Assembly: GCA_023634235.1 (NCBI GenBank)
Contig: JAMKCF010000018.1
Coordinates: forward strand, 3,997,474-4,061,473
From: Pisaster brevispinus
Taxonomy: Eukaryota > Echinodermata > Asteroidea > Forcipulatida > Asteriidae
Direction of reading: 5' to 3'
DNA length: 64,000 nt
Below are positions 12,601 to 24,119 of the stretch, in pieces. Under the pieces are notes generated by a model. That model searched no databases. It saw only the letters and a list, made by a program, of their open reading frames with translations, and was not told the origin of the DNA. The translations under genes and the position numbers were made by a program. Position 1 is the first letter of the stretch. Every line of letters starts with the position of its first letter.

Positions 12601-13081
12601 CAAAGAAACCAGTAGTAATGATTGTCCTTGCATGCAGGGATCATGGCTTGTTCGCTAGGTTGATAACAGAAAAAACGAACGGGCCGTTTTAACTATTGCC
12701 AACTTTTGATCATAAAGTTGGCAAACTGGTGATTTTTTTTAACAAGAAATATTCGTGGTACCATAATATTCGAATAATAATCGAAATGCAGTAATAATCG
12801 ACGATTCTTTTCGTCTGCCTTTCGTCTGAAAGATGCTAGAGAGAGAGGAAAATGGTGGGCGTGGATACTGACTGTAAAGTGGGCGTTTCTTGACTGCATT
12901 ATACCCGTCGTATGTATTCCACAAATTAAAGGAACTTCATTTTCTTCTGGTCTAAAAAGCTTTACATTTGAGATCCGTCTCGTTTCGTCTCGCCTCGTGG
13001 TCTCCTTCCCGGCTGGTATATATGTATTTTTTTAAATAACAGACCTTAATCTCTACGGTTCTCACGAATTTGAAATTGCAG

Positions 13082-13560
13082 AGGCTGAATTGCCAAATAG
13101 CAGTGATACTGATGCCGACCATCGCTCGGACTTCAGAGTGACCAACATGGAGCGGGCAACCCCGCCATCCCCCGCCGTCAGCAGCAACCGGAGCCCCGGT
13201 ATGAACTCCTCGCCAGCTCCGCTCAAACTCGTCAAGTCCGAGAAACTGACACCGCTGAAAGTTGCAGTCGATAAGGACATTCTGGGTGGGTCGGGAAAGG
13301 GTAGGATGGACGAATCGAGGAAAGATCACGGTAGCGAGTCGTCGGAGGCTGGTTCACCGGGGAGTAACAACGCTACCTCCGGGTCGAGTGGAGGAGACGA
13401 AGACGCTGCCTCAAAGAGGAAGAAGAGAAGAAACAGGACTACGTTTACGAGCTACCAACTTGAGGAGATGGAGAAGGTGTTTCAGAAGACACATTATCCA
13501 GATGTCTACTGCCGGGAACAGCTTGCTCTTAGATGTGACTTGACGGAGGCCAGAGTTCAG
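13082..13560 (+). CDS. alx1/4: ALX-family homeobox gene, coding exon 2 (linker and homeodomain residues 1-46)
   Basis: This is a sequence-specific nuclear transcription factor exon. The acceptor is TTGCAG and the donor CAG|GTGAGT. It encodes residues 57-216 of the predicted protein: a Ser/Pro-rich linker with several SP/TP sites, a VKSE sumoylation-type motif near residue 108, an acidic Ser/Gly-rich stretch, then a basic KRKKRRNR motif entering the homeodomain at residue 171. The homeodomain part includes [16 protein letters not shown] and [16 protein letters not shown] and stops at RVQ (position 46), the classic PRD-class intron site. It is nearly identical to vertebrate ALX4/ALX1 except for Met16, Cys30 and Cys38. 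There is no paired domain. ALX1/ALX4 control neural-crest and limb skeletal patterning in vertebrates, and Alx1 drives skeletogenesis in echinoderms. Alx1 versus Alx4 cannot be settled from this exon. Confidence 0.95.
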
Positions 13561-13636
13561 GTGAGTTGAATGAAGTAAAATAAACTAATAGCTGCTTCGT
13601 ATAACCAATGTTTATTTGGGTCATTTCGAGTTTGTT

Positions 13637-14034
13637 CTAAAGGTGTTTATACAGGATTGGTAGAGCTGACACTAGTCGCAGACCAGTGTTCATGTTTCGT
13701 GTGATCAACTATATACATGAAATAAGAAACCTGTGAAAATTTGGGCTTAATCCGTTGTGTGAGTCAGGAGAAAATAGTGAAAAACCATGCACAATTTTCA
13801 GCATGTAAACACATTGCTTATTTTTGGTTGAATTGTTGTTGTTACAACCAGAGTCACCTGTGGTGGTTTTCTTTTTTATTTAGAATTTCGAATCTGACAT
13901 TTCAGAGAGAAATTGTTTCACAGAAGAAAAAAAAGGTTCTAGTATGAACATCATAATCGGCATAAGCTTTCAGACTGAAATTAAACAATATGTTTTTTAC
14001 CCTTACCAATCCTGTATAATAAACACCTTTAAAA
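13637..14034 (+). mobile_element. ~400 bp MITE family, copy B (best-preserved ends)
   Basis: The left end reads AAAGGTGTTTATACAGGATT and the right end AATCCTGTATAATAAACACC followed by TTT, giving terminal inverted repeats of about 24 bp with a one- or two-base gap. It is internally colinear with copies A and C. No coding capacity. It lies only 77 bp downstream of the homeobox exon. Confidence 0.85.
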
Positions 14035-15190
14035 GTTAAATAATATGCGTTGATTTTAGCTTTGGTGTTCTAGAGTCGAAGTGTCTGAATGCTGGTTAAT
14101 GCGAACTGAGTTTTACCATCAAGCTTAAAACATAATCATCGAAAATCTTTAATAAGTACAGCGCGTAACAAAAACCGGTAAAGTATTTGGCGGCTTTCTG
14201 GCAGACGACATTTTTGACTCAGATCTGCCGCTTCCCGCGTTAAAAGAGCAAGAATCTCTTACCGAAATGTCAAGCATTCCGAACTGAAGTCGAAACCGTC
14301 ACGGGAAGATATTCATTTCATGTTGCTCCAACATGAACTTTAGGTGAAGTGGAATTACTTAAAGGAATGGAATAAGTGCACAAACTTGCTTAGCACAGAG
14401 CTACGGTGCCGAGTAGGAATAGGTCACCAGACAATTGTCCATGTGTTGCTTGCGTCTGGTTCCCTGCTCGTAACAATCATGCTTTAGCAAATCGGTTTCT
14501 GCCTCTGAATTGACCCAAGTGGCAAATAAAAATTTATGAAGAAAATATTTTAAAAGCTCACCACCAATCCACACGGGAAAGAAATTAGCAACCGGCTTTT
14601 TTGAAGTGAGCTGACAAAATATATATATATAATAAACAAACTGGTACAGATTCTGATGACAAGTCAGACTTCAGAAATTATTTGAGAGTGACGGAGGACT
14701 CCCTTATGACGATTGTGTCATCAATAAAAAATAACCTTCGAAAAGCTTTGATATCTGGAGCTATGACCCTCTGTTTTTTTTTTATATGACAAACATATCC
14801 CAAATAATTTTCAAGAACGTCTGATGGTTTTGATCTAGAACCTCAAACCACTTATACAAATTATCCAAACCCCTCCCCCCATCTCCAACAAGTATTAATG
14901 GAGATCATTTGACCCCACTGAACCCCCTTTCAGACACTGTGGTGTCGGTCCCTCCCAAACCACCCTCCCCCAGTTCACCCGCTCCAAGCTTGGTACCCGT
15001 GGGGCGTATTACCAACGTTAAAGGGGAATCTATGTAACTGCCAACTTATAACACAAACTAACAATGTTGACACACAAACAATTACCAGTAAACAGATTTG
15101 ACGTATTGTTACAATGTTTCAGTAAATTAACACCATTAAAAAAAAATGAAAACCTGCTCATTTGAAATGAGAAAAGGTTTGAAAAGGTTT

Positions 15191-15275
15191 TCGTTTTTTA
15201 ATTTGTAACAAAATTATTTAATAGAAAAAGAGAATTTTTCTTAATTTGTAACAAAATTATTTAATAGAAAAAGAG
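15191..15275. repeat. Tandem duplication, 43 bp period, 2 copies
   Basis: The 35 bp block starting TTAATTTGTAACAAAATTAT and ending AAAAAGAGA occurs twice, at 15198-15232 and 15241-15275, without visible mismatch. This indicates a recent duplication. Confidence 0.9.
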
Positions 15276-17222
15276 ATATCAATTGACATCAAACGCTTTG
15301 AATGATGCTTATCCCCATCAAATTTGAAACATCTAAACAGACTAAAAAGTGAGAGCTAAAGTCAGTATACAAAAATGTTTTAACATTTTTCAGAAAATCA
15401 CTCTGAGATGATCTTTCAAATAATTAACTCATGAATCCCGAAATGTCTAGACAACAGTGGTACAACCATTTTTTTGGTGAGGAATAGTCTGGTGCCACTT
15501 GATTATATACTAAGATTCAATATTCGTTATTGATCCTGCAGACAGGGTACCGCGTCTGTACCGACTGCCCCTTTAATGCTTTTATTTACCCCGATCGATC
15601 TGAAGAACAGATGTTTATATTTTGATATTTGTTCCTTTTGATGAAGTAGTGTTGTGATCTACCGCATGCGACAACTGGTAGGGTAGTTAAAGCGGATTCC
15701 CAAGGTTCCAATTTGAAATAGTTTATAGACGCAAAAAATGAACAGTCACATCGCCCACTAATCAATTATAAATCTTCAGAAATTGTGAAAAAAAAACCCA
15801 ACTTGACAAGTAGTAAAACCCACACCTTGCAGTTCCCCTCCCGCTAGTTGACCTGTTTTCGTTTTTACAAACCTACAGAACAGTCACTGCGTTCCGCAGT
15901 GAAATGCTTGTTTCAGACCTAGTCCCAACTTTATAAAACTGCTGGGAAAATAATGTATTAAACGTCAACAACAGCAACAGTGACTTACAGGTACTAAAAT
16001 GATGTTTTCCCAACGTTGTCAGAATCATCATGGTATTGTTCAGACAGGAATATTTCTGTTGGAGATCGAACTCTGCGATCAGTGAGCTTCCATATTGATT
16101 CAGCTTTTCGATAATTGTAAATCGGGTACTTCGTTTTGAAGTGACCATTCTTTCTTCGACTGTTAAAACACAGCAGACATGTCACAGCCGGTTTTTTTTA
16201 ACACTCCTTTTTAAATCTAAAGCCTCTTAAAATAAATTGACCATAAGTGAGACTTAATAACTGTTATCATTTAATCATTTGACCTCGCTGTGAGCACGGA
16301 ACCTTTTCCAGCAACCGTGGCTCCTAAATAAATACCCCCACATCCCTAAAATGGTACCTCCCAGTTGAGATATCCCCAAACCTCGAATCCTGTGAGAGTT
16401 GACCCCAGTTTCCCACAAGTAGTAATTGCTCACCTTTTACTGTAATATCCCGACTGAATAAGGAATAGTTCCCTTTTCTCGTAGAAATGAACACGAATAA
16501 GGAACAATTAATAAACTCAAAAGCCAGCCTTACGTTATCCGTGTCTTCTCGTCCTACAGTCATACATCTTCTAAGCTGACCAGCTTTTTCCCTTTTCTAA
16601 AAAACTCATTTCACAAAGTTGTGTGTACTTGAAAGTTTTTGTTTTGGGTCAAAACAAGTTACGTGTCTGTTTAATACAAATATCTTGTAATCCTGAAATT
16701 CATGTTTTATTAACTATATATCTCTGAACCCATTCATCATTTTCCCCCTTCTTATTAATCAATTATCAATCCATTTAAAGACAGAGAACCAGATGAGCTA
16801 TTGTCGGGAATTTTCTTTTTATTAATTTCAATCTGTATAAGCTCACTGCGTCTGAGTGTCCGCTGTGTGTATTGAAAACTTAAACGACTGGAATTAATGA
16901 AACATTTCAAAGGCAATGAAAAATGATGCGCTTTCCCCTTTAAAAGTGGACAGACTTTGTGATAAGTTCCTTGCGAACACCCCCTCCTTTCCAAACCACC
17001 ACACAACCCCATATACCTCCAGGGCTTATAGAGAAAAAAAAACTTCTTGTGACATGTTCTTTTTTCCGGAACGTCTTAACCACGCCTCGCTGAACGGACT
17101 GGGAGAATTTCATTAATACTCAGCGAAACGAAAACAACACCCACCGCGGGGTCTCAGATTGGCAGGGACTGGGGAGGGAAAGCTTGTCTAGAACCCTCGG
17201 GCTACAGTTGGTTAATTACTAA

Positions 17223-17700
17223 ATTGTTCTTAGCTCCATGGTTGGGGGGGCTTTGGAAGCTAGTCTGTTGTATCTTGCTCTATGGTCTTCTTCTTGCTCT
17301 ACATGTATATCATGGTCTGTTTCTACCTCAGTCTATACGGTCTGTTTCTTGCTCGTTGGTCTGCTTCAGCAAAGAGCAAGTTTCAGTAGGAATGTAGAAT
17401 TGTTCTTATGGGTTCGAAGACATTTGAAGGTAGTCTGTTGGTTCTTGCTCCATTATCTTCTTCTTGCTCAATATATGGTCTGTCTAGTATGGTCTGTTTC
17501 TACCTCATCCTATGGTCTGTTTCTTGCTCTGTGATCTGTTGCAGCATGAATGTCGAATTGTTCTCATTGGTTCGAAGACTTTGGAAGGTAGTCTGTTGTT
17601 TCTTGCTCTGTGGTCTTCTTCTTGCTCTATCATGGTCTGTTTCTACCTCTTTGGCCTGTTTCTTGCTCTGTGGTCAGTTAGTGTTACTGCATGAAGATAG
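17223..17700. repeat. Tandem array, ~160 bp unit, 3 copies
   Basis: Each unit contains GAATTGTTCT...GGTTCGAAGAC...GGTAGTCTGTTG followed by several TCTTGCTCTATGGTC sub-repeats, so it is a higher-order minisatellite. It creates long open frames rich in Leu/Val/Ser/Cys that I do not regard as coding. Confidence 0.85.
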
Positions 17701-19363
17701 AAATGCAAGCTCCAGCTTTCCAAAACATGAACAATACATTGTTTATGTTTACGTAACAACTTTCGCGCACTCGGTCATAATGGTTTTTTTTAAGTCTCTT
17801 TGGGAATCGTCTCCTTTTCTTCTAAGAATGTTTGCTCATGTTTGTCCTTGTTGAGTTAGACATAAAATGTTGCAAATAATGTACTTCTCAAATTGAGATC
17901 AAAGTTTGTTCAAATTAGATTTTATTGTGAGCTAAATTTAATTGTACCAGTTGCATTGCAAATTATTCACTGTCGAATCATGCATGTTGCTATGTTAACC
18001 GCTGGTCCCACACTTGCAAGGCCATGTTACACAAAGCAATTTACAGGCAACCAGTTAAAGACAATCTCCAATACGAACTTTCCTTCACGTGTCAGTTTTC
18101 TCATTACTTTCCTGGGGATATAGTGGGTTACAGTGTGACATGGCTTGTTACAATCCAAACTGGTGAACATTTGAAGTTGCCGCTTTCGCAACAACAGTTC
18201 GAACCTAGTAAAAATACCTGTGAGTTGTCAATTACGTTTTATTGCTAATTGACGGCCGAGTAAAACTTTTTCGTTGACCCCAAACCGCCAACCTTCAATA
18301 AACAATTGATCCGAGACCACGCAACACACCGGAAGTATGGTCTGGTTAAAAACAAAATGGCGACGGTCACGCCAATCACCCCCGTCCGTTACGCACGTCA
18401 CTCAAATACTCAGCGTGTTTGTTTGAAGACCAGATTAGCGCTCAAGTCCAATTGTTCTTTTCGCGATAAAGCGTTTTAATTGACAATTGTGGCGGTTGTT
18501 ATGTCAATATAACATTGATATACAATCGCTACGATGATGTTGTGAGACAGTTAAAAAAATGAGTTTCAAGCAATTATTGAGTGTGACTCGATTTTTTTCA
18601 CCGATTTTTTTTGGCGAACGGCTCTGAGTAATTCATCAGTTTTAAAATGAGTGACATGTCCTCACCGTGAATGTATATTGTACAGTACATTCCACACCAT
18701 GTAATGTACCAGCGCTTTAAACATAAGAGCATTGTTGTAATCTTTTAAGTAAAATTTTATTTTATTTTAAGAAACATAACTTAAATGTTTAACTGTGTTA
18801 TTATTACAGGTGTTCTCATGTGCAAAAATAATATATTTAATTGAAAAAAGAGCTTGTTGTTCACTGTTGGGTTTGATTTAAAACCCAACTCCGGGTCCCT
18901 TGTTTCATTTTCATGAAACGAATTCCAGAATGCCACAAACTGCTTTCTGTTTCGTCCTCTATCGGCAAACCTCAAAACAACACGTCGTAAAAAAAAAAAT
19001 TCTTGGCTGATACAAATCGGAAATGTGAAACCTGAAGGTTTTTTAGGGGATTATAATTAAACTGGCGAAGCAGACGATATTTGATCCGTTGATTCCGGGT
19101 TTTTTTTCTTCTCCTTTCCCCCCGCCAAAATTCTGCACGCGTTTCTCGGCCTTAACTGATTTATCCGTCCCTTGATGTCTGGTCGCCGCCGCCACTGACA
19201 GTCAAGATTCTCCAGACTGTTTTGAAGTTACTTGGGAACTCGCGGGATTTAAAACCGTTCAGCGGTATTTGTGAATTTTAAAATGGCGACCGTAAAAAGC
19301 TTCAAATCCCATGGGCAGTTAACGAACCGAAAGGAAAGCATTTTCAGGGGTTTGCCGTTCACT

Positions 19364-19560
19364 TTTTCAGTGACTAGGTCAGCAGGACCAGCTAGCTTGG
19401 CACGTCACTGCTTCCACAGTTTCATCACCAAGTCCTTATTTCATATTAATATAGGGATGATTTTCAAAATTGGAGTGGCCAGCCAGACCACTTGGAGAGA
19501 ATTCTGACTGGTCCTCGGGTGTTTAAACTGGCATTTGGCCAGCGGACCACTGTTAAGGGA
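19364..19560 (+). mobile_element. ACCAGCTGGCTAG family element, copy 2
   Basis: Begins TCAGTGACTAGGTCAGCAGG and ends TTGGCCAGCGGACCACTG. It shares AGACCACTTGGAGAGAATTC and TGACTGGTCCTCGGGTGTTT with copies 1, 3 and 4. Intronic, non-coding. Confidence 0.75.
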
Positions 19561-20159
19561 GGGAGAACGCTGAATTTAGGCATAACAAAAACCCACCCCG
19601 TAACACCGTTTTGTTAGAGGGAAAGTACTCATTGTTTTTTTTAAAGAAAATATTAACTTCAAACTTTTAGTTTTCAAGACAAAGTTTATTCAAAGAATCA
19701 TTCAAACTGCAAAAATTGTCTCTAACTTTGGTTGTCACGTTTTAATGAAAATACAGAAAAATGGAATGTGCTCTCATCTCAAATTCACGTTCACAACGAG
19801 GTTTTATTTGATTGCAGTGAACTGGAACATTTCTCTATGATTAAAACAACCAACAAGGATTTGGAGGATTTTAAAAATGCTAGTTTTACAACCCACGGTG
19901 CATCTTGTTGTAAAATTAAATACAAATATTTGTCTCCTTGTTTTGTTTGTTCGTTTTGTTTTTTCGACTATTTAAAAAAAAGAAATTAAATCACACTTCG
20001 CGCTATTGAAATAATGTAGGCGTTTACATACATATAATACCAACCATTTGTTGTCGTGTAAATTGCCTGAACGGTCTTTTCAAAATCTTCCTTCCAGTTC
20101 AAGTCTTGGTTTAGTTACGGCTTTTGGCTTGAAGAATGCCAGTAGCCAAAACGCATCCA

Positions 20160-20660
20160 CCTAGTCAAAATTATTGGTGCGGCCGAGCGACATTCTTTAA
20201 AGCAATTGAGGGCGCTCGAACAGTCTACCGGTGCGCAGCTGCGTTGTATCACGCGGAGTGCTTATTTCGCAATATTTTTTTGCAGATAGTAAAAGTCAGT
20301 CGGAGTATACCATAGGTCCTTAGTATCAGTATCTCTCGCTCATTTCACCGTCTCAAATATCAGTATGAATATATCCAGTACGGCGTTCATTCACGGACTC
20401 CGGGGTTGTCCCTCCGCTCTTGGCACATCTCCGTGGGGACATTTGGCAAAATTTACGGACGACACCTGCGTTTTATGAACGCTCGTAAACGCCCGGGCCG
20501 AAAATTTACGAGGCTTGACGATTCAAGGTGAAAATGGATGACAAAACACAGCGCCAGAAGCTCGACTTGGCAAGACCGCGGTCAGAAATCTCTCATCAGG
20601 GAAGTAAATTAATAATAAACGACTTATCGGAAATGATGTTGTGGCTGGATGTGGGAAAAT
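20160..20660 (+). promoter_or_regulatory. Repeat-poor, CpG-containing block in intron 2, candidate cis-regulatory module
   Basis: Unlike its surroundings, this block has no recognised repeat, is richer in GC and CpG, and includes a CAGCTG E-box near 20236. The only basis is contrast with flanking sequence, so the call is weak. An unrecognised exon or alternative promoter is the other option. Confidence 0.2.
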
Positions 20661-20726
20661 GAATGGGCAAACAAATGATGTTGTGTGTACTCAGATGAAT
20701 CTTGTCAGAGTTGATGTTATTATAAA

Positions 20727-20748
20727 AAAAAAAAAAAAAAAAAAAAAA
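20727..20748. repeat. Poly(A) tract
   Basis: About 22 A in a row, immediately upstream of the palindromic element at 20775-20926. Confidence 0.9.
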
Positions 20749-20774
20749 CCCTGTTTCTAACTAACAAGTTGTTT

Positions 20775-20926
20775 CAGGGGTCGATTTCACTAAGCGCTAA
20801 GATTCATCTTAAGATGAGTTGTCAGTATTACCATAGTGATTTGTACTGTGACATCACAGTTTGCTTAGCAATTAAGATTGATACACAGTTAGCATCAATC
20901 TTAACTCTTTGTGAAATCAACCCCTG
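20775..20926. mobile_element. ~150 bp palindromic MITE
   Basis: The left end is CAGGGGTCGATTTCACTAAG. The right end, read as reverse complement, is CAGGGGTTGATTTCACAAAG. A second inner pair of AAGATTnATnnTAA-type words continues the fold. It is non-coding and can fold nearly end to end. The GATTTCAC terminal motif resembles the ends of the element at 61550-61736. Confidence 0.85.
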
Positions 20927-21483
20927 CAGGGCCAGTTATGAAAAATAAATTAAGGTTTGTTTTCCTTTTGTACCAGTGATGTAGATTCCCTTTAAAAGTG
21001 TTGAGTTTAACTTACCCAGTGCATAACGTGTCCCTCGAGGCTGTTACTTGCCCGAAAGGCCACCATTTCTTTAAAACACACCAATGGCGATAGCTTCAAT
21101 TAAACATTTGACCCCAACACTGATAACAAAATGAAGTTATTAAAAGACCTGTTTTCCTTCTGTCTTGTTAGTCTTAATCCCTCATGCCATGTCACCTGGT
21201 TGCTAGCATTTATTAGAAGTGACACGCTGCTAATAGGACTGTTGTTGTTTTCTTTTTGCGAATTTGTTACGTTGTTGGCGGGTGCCGTTTGATTTGCTAC
21301 CGGGGCAATCCGATGCGAAGCCCGGGGTGGCTTTGGGGACATTCGTTAGGGTCAGCCCGGAGTATCGGTGCGTGCCTTCATCAAAGTTGGAATGCTGCTT
21401 ATTTTTATGTCCGTTTTCTGAAGTCTGTAAAACAGTGTGTTTGATACAACAAGAAACAAAGAGTCGTTTTTTTCGTTACAAGG

Positions 21484-21720
21484 AATTGTTGTTGGTTCTG
21501 TTATGGTTCAACTATGGTTCTATTCTGGTTCTATCGTGTTTTTATTGTGGGTCCATGGTGATTTTGTCATGGTTCTATCGTGTTTCTATTATGGTTCTAT
21601 GGAGATTCTATCATGGTTATATCGTGGTTCTATTACGGTTCTATGATGTACTATTACGGTTTTACTTTTATTATATTCTGTCGAGGTGTCGTATGATTCT
21701 TTATGGTTCTGTCGTGTCTT
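21484..21720. repeat. Minisatellite built from ATGGTTCTAT words
   Basis: Degenerate array with GGTTCTATCGTG, GTTTCTATTATGG and GATTCTATCATGG alternating at roughly 11-15 bp, with a ~45 bp higher-order period. The overlapping 175-codon open frame at 21264-21791 reflects this array. Confidence 0.8.
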
Positions 21721-22131
21721 TTGTGCTCGATCTGATGAATGTTTTATCCGATAATAATAACTCTACTTATTTATTTGTATTTCTCATCTAAATTTCTTTT
21801 TCTCCCCACCCACTGAAACAACTGCACCTTGTTTTATAGCAAAGCCAATTTTTATTATCAACTTATAATACAAATTTCTTATGAAACAGCTCAGTACAAA
21901 ATATTGTTATTGGCTGAATGTTTTTCAGCATTTAGCCCAGTGAACTTCAATTGAGCCAACGTCACTCCACATTATTATTTCCATATGTTTTAGAGTAATA
22001 TTTACAACATTACGATGTTAATGTGAATTTTTGGTTTATACAAATTTTTAGTGAAAATTAAAACCAAATAAATCCTGAATTATTATTTACATGCAATAAC
22101 TCATTGGATTGCCAAAATAATGTTAGCGTTC

Positions 22132-22320
22132 TCCTTAAAACAGTGGTCAGCTGGGCGAATGCCATTTAGAACACCCGAAGACTAGTCAAAATTCTTTCCA
22201 AGCGGTCCTGCTGGCAAGTTCAGTAACAGCATTACTAATTAATTTGAAGTATATGGACTTGTGAACAAGTTGGTGGACTAGTGAACAAGCTGGCTAGTCA
22301 CTAAAAGTGCCACGCAGGGA
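22132..22320 (-). mobile_element. ACCAGCTGGCTAG family element, copy 3
   Basis: Reverse orientation: starts ACAGTGGTCAGCTGGGC and ends GCTGGCTAGTCACTAAAAG. It shares AGAACACCCGAAGACTAGTC with the complement of copy 2. Confidence 0.75.
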
Positions 22321-22790
22321 TAGAGAGTGTGTAACAACATTTCTAGACTTCGTGTTTATCAAGGCAAATCAAAGTCAAACTTACAACGGACCCGCGGTTT
22401 AGCAAATTCAGCTACATGATCTAAAAAACTTTCAGACAAGAGTTGTGGGAAAACATCGTCCCCCGGACAGCTCAAATTTGTTTGAATTTCATTTCATGCC
22501 AATAAAAAGCTACGGCGGCATCGAGGTAAAAAAAAAGAAGAGGGTCCCCTGGGGATCGATCTTGGCAAAGTGGCAAGCGCAGACCGTGTGCCAAAACGAG
22601 AAATAACCCTCCGTTATATATTACATGTCGTCTTATACCGCTGTGGTTTTTCGCGCTTAAATTCTTTGACGTGAGTTTAATGGGATTTCAGGTCCCAATG
22701 GAACAACTGCGCCGGTGCCGGAAAATATATAAATCATTGATGGCTGAAAGGTCAATGACCGCAAGAACAGACTTCGGAAGAAGGGAGAGA

Positions 22791-22809
22791 GGGGGGGGGG
22801 GGGGGGGGG
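22791..22809. repeat. Poly(G) run
   Basis: About 19 consecutive G preceded by GAGAGAGG. It could form a G-quadruplex on the sense strand of intron 2 and is prone to length error in assembly. Confidence 0.85.
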
Positions 22810-23589
22810 AGTTATCCGAAGAATTGTTTACTCCAACCATACGAATGTAAAATGCAGATTCAGACTCTGTACTCATTACACGAAATAATAGACCGTTCTT
22901 TTTCAATGTCACAGCTGCGCATTTCGCCATTCTTGAGTGGCAAGAGTATGGGCGGCCTTCACTGCAAAAAACACAGCAATTAATCATTTGTTACAAATTT
23001 TATCAATTCACTTTATCACTGATAAATCAGTTGTGCTACACGAAACAAAGGCACATATTTTTTTCTTCATACAAAAAAGGTTTTTAATGTTTTATTTTAA
23101 AAAGGTCCCATTTTGTTCCAAACCCTTCATAAGTTTTGTGATACTTGAGGCCGCTCGTGCTCGGAGTTTTTAACGATAAGGTCTATATTTGAGTACAATC
23201 CCGGTAAGACGGTATAAATTAAAAACCGCCATTTTGATTTCTTGAGTGTTGTGACGTCAGTTCCGCGTTGTATTTTTCTGCACTGCTTGAGGGCGGTGTT
23301 TTGCTCGACTGTTCAGAGCTGTTTATTGAGAGAGTTGTGTAACAACTAGTGATCAGAAGTAATTTTCTGTCCCGAAAACGCCTGCAGGCATGGTTAGGCA
23401 CACAGGTTACCAGACTAGACTGCACATTGGGTTGTGTGCTATATGTTGACAGAAACTGGCGTCAAGCAACCACGTGACCAGAGAATACTGGACCCTCCAG
23501 GTCGAAACTCACGTAATGCAAAGCTTAACGATTGTTACCTAAAAAAGCTTTTTGTTAAAATTGTTGCCGTTATTTTTTTTTTACTACAG

Positions 23590-23721
23590 GTTTGGTTCCA
23601 GAACCGTCGCGCAAAGTGGAGGAAAAGAGAACGTTTCGGCCAGTTCTCAAACATGCGTGCCATGGCTACAGGAACTAACTACGAGATGCCAATGGCTCCA
23701 CGGAATGACAACTACTCACAG
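23590..23721 (+). CDS. alx1/4: ALX-family homeobox gene, coding exon 3 (homeodomain residues 47-60 and tail)
   Basis: 132 bp, 44 codons, phase 0 at both ends. The acceptor is CTACAG and the donor CAG|GTAAGG. It begins with the DNA-recognition helix VWFQNRRAKWRKRE: Gln50 (paired-like specificity), Asn51 and Arg53 are all present. It continues with RFGQFSNMRAM, then a YEMPMAPRNDNYSQ tail that parallels the vertebrate ALX4 segment ending YAQ at the same exon boundary. The basic RRAKWRKRER also serves as a nuclear-localisation-type patch. Residues 217-260 of the predicted protein. This exon completes the homeodomain begun at 13082-13560. Confidence 0.96.
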
Positions 23722-24119
23722 GTAAGGATAAAAATGGCCCAAGCATCGATCCCTTGGGAACACGTAGTTGCCACAATTTTAAAGCCATGCGGACCAGGGT
23801 GCCATTCAATGCAATCCATGCGTTTATACCATAGTTTATTTTGGTTGGTAAGCAGTTTACAATCACAATTAGTTATATTTTTTCTCAAAGCGAAAACAAA
23901 AAAGTGTTAAATGTTCTGTTTTCATAGTGCTAAAATGTACTCCAGTAAATTTTTCTTTGTTCAAACCTAAATATAAAAAAAATAATTACCCAGTCAGTTT
24001 CCCTTGTGGTTTATTACTTGAAATTTAAAATTCGAACCCCAAAAGAAGAGCAACACACAAAGAGCTGAATGATATCAATTGATAGTTTAATCAGCGTTTT
24101 ATTTTGATCTTTGCTGCAG
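23722..24119 (+). other. ALX intron 3, 398 bp
   Basis: GTAAGG to TGCTGCAG. Reading through the donor stays open for a while but shows no conserved peptide, and I see no extra coding segment inside. Confidence 0.93.

Larger units (their letters stand above)
7388..13081 (+). other. ALX intron 1 (inferred), 5.7 kb
   Basis: Begins GTAAGA and ends in TTGCAG. A second in-frame acceptor, AATAACAG at about 13042, is possible and would add 13 codons without a stop, but its phase is also two bases, so it cannot be excluded. The intron holds four dispersed repeats listed separately, and a CpG-rich stretch at about 9230-9540 in which I recognise no exon. Confidence 0.5.
13561..23589 (+). other. ALX intron 2, 10.0 kb, inside the homeobox
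   Basis: Runs from GTGAGT to a polypyrimidine tract and TACTACAG. It splits the homeodomain codons 46/47 in phase 0. I see no additional exon. It contains the repeats listed below, homopolymer runs (22 A at 20727-20748; about 19 G at 22791-22809) and a repeat-free CpG-containing block at 20160-20660. Confidence 0.9.

Noticed and set aside
21264..21791. 175-codon plus-strand open frame
   Set aside because: Most of it is translated ATGGTTCTAT repeats inside ALX intron 2.
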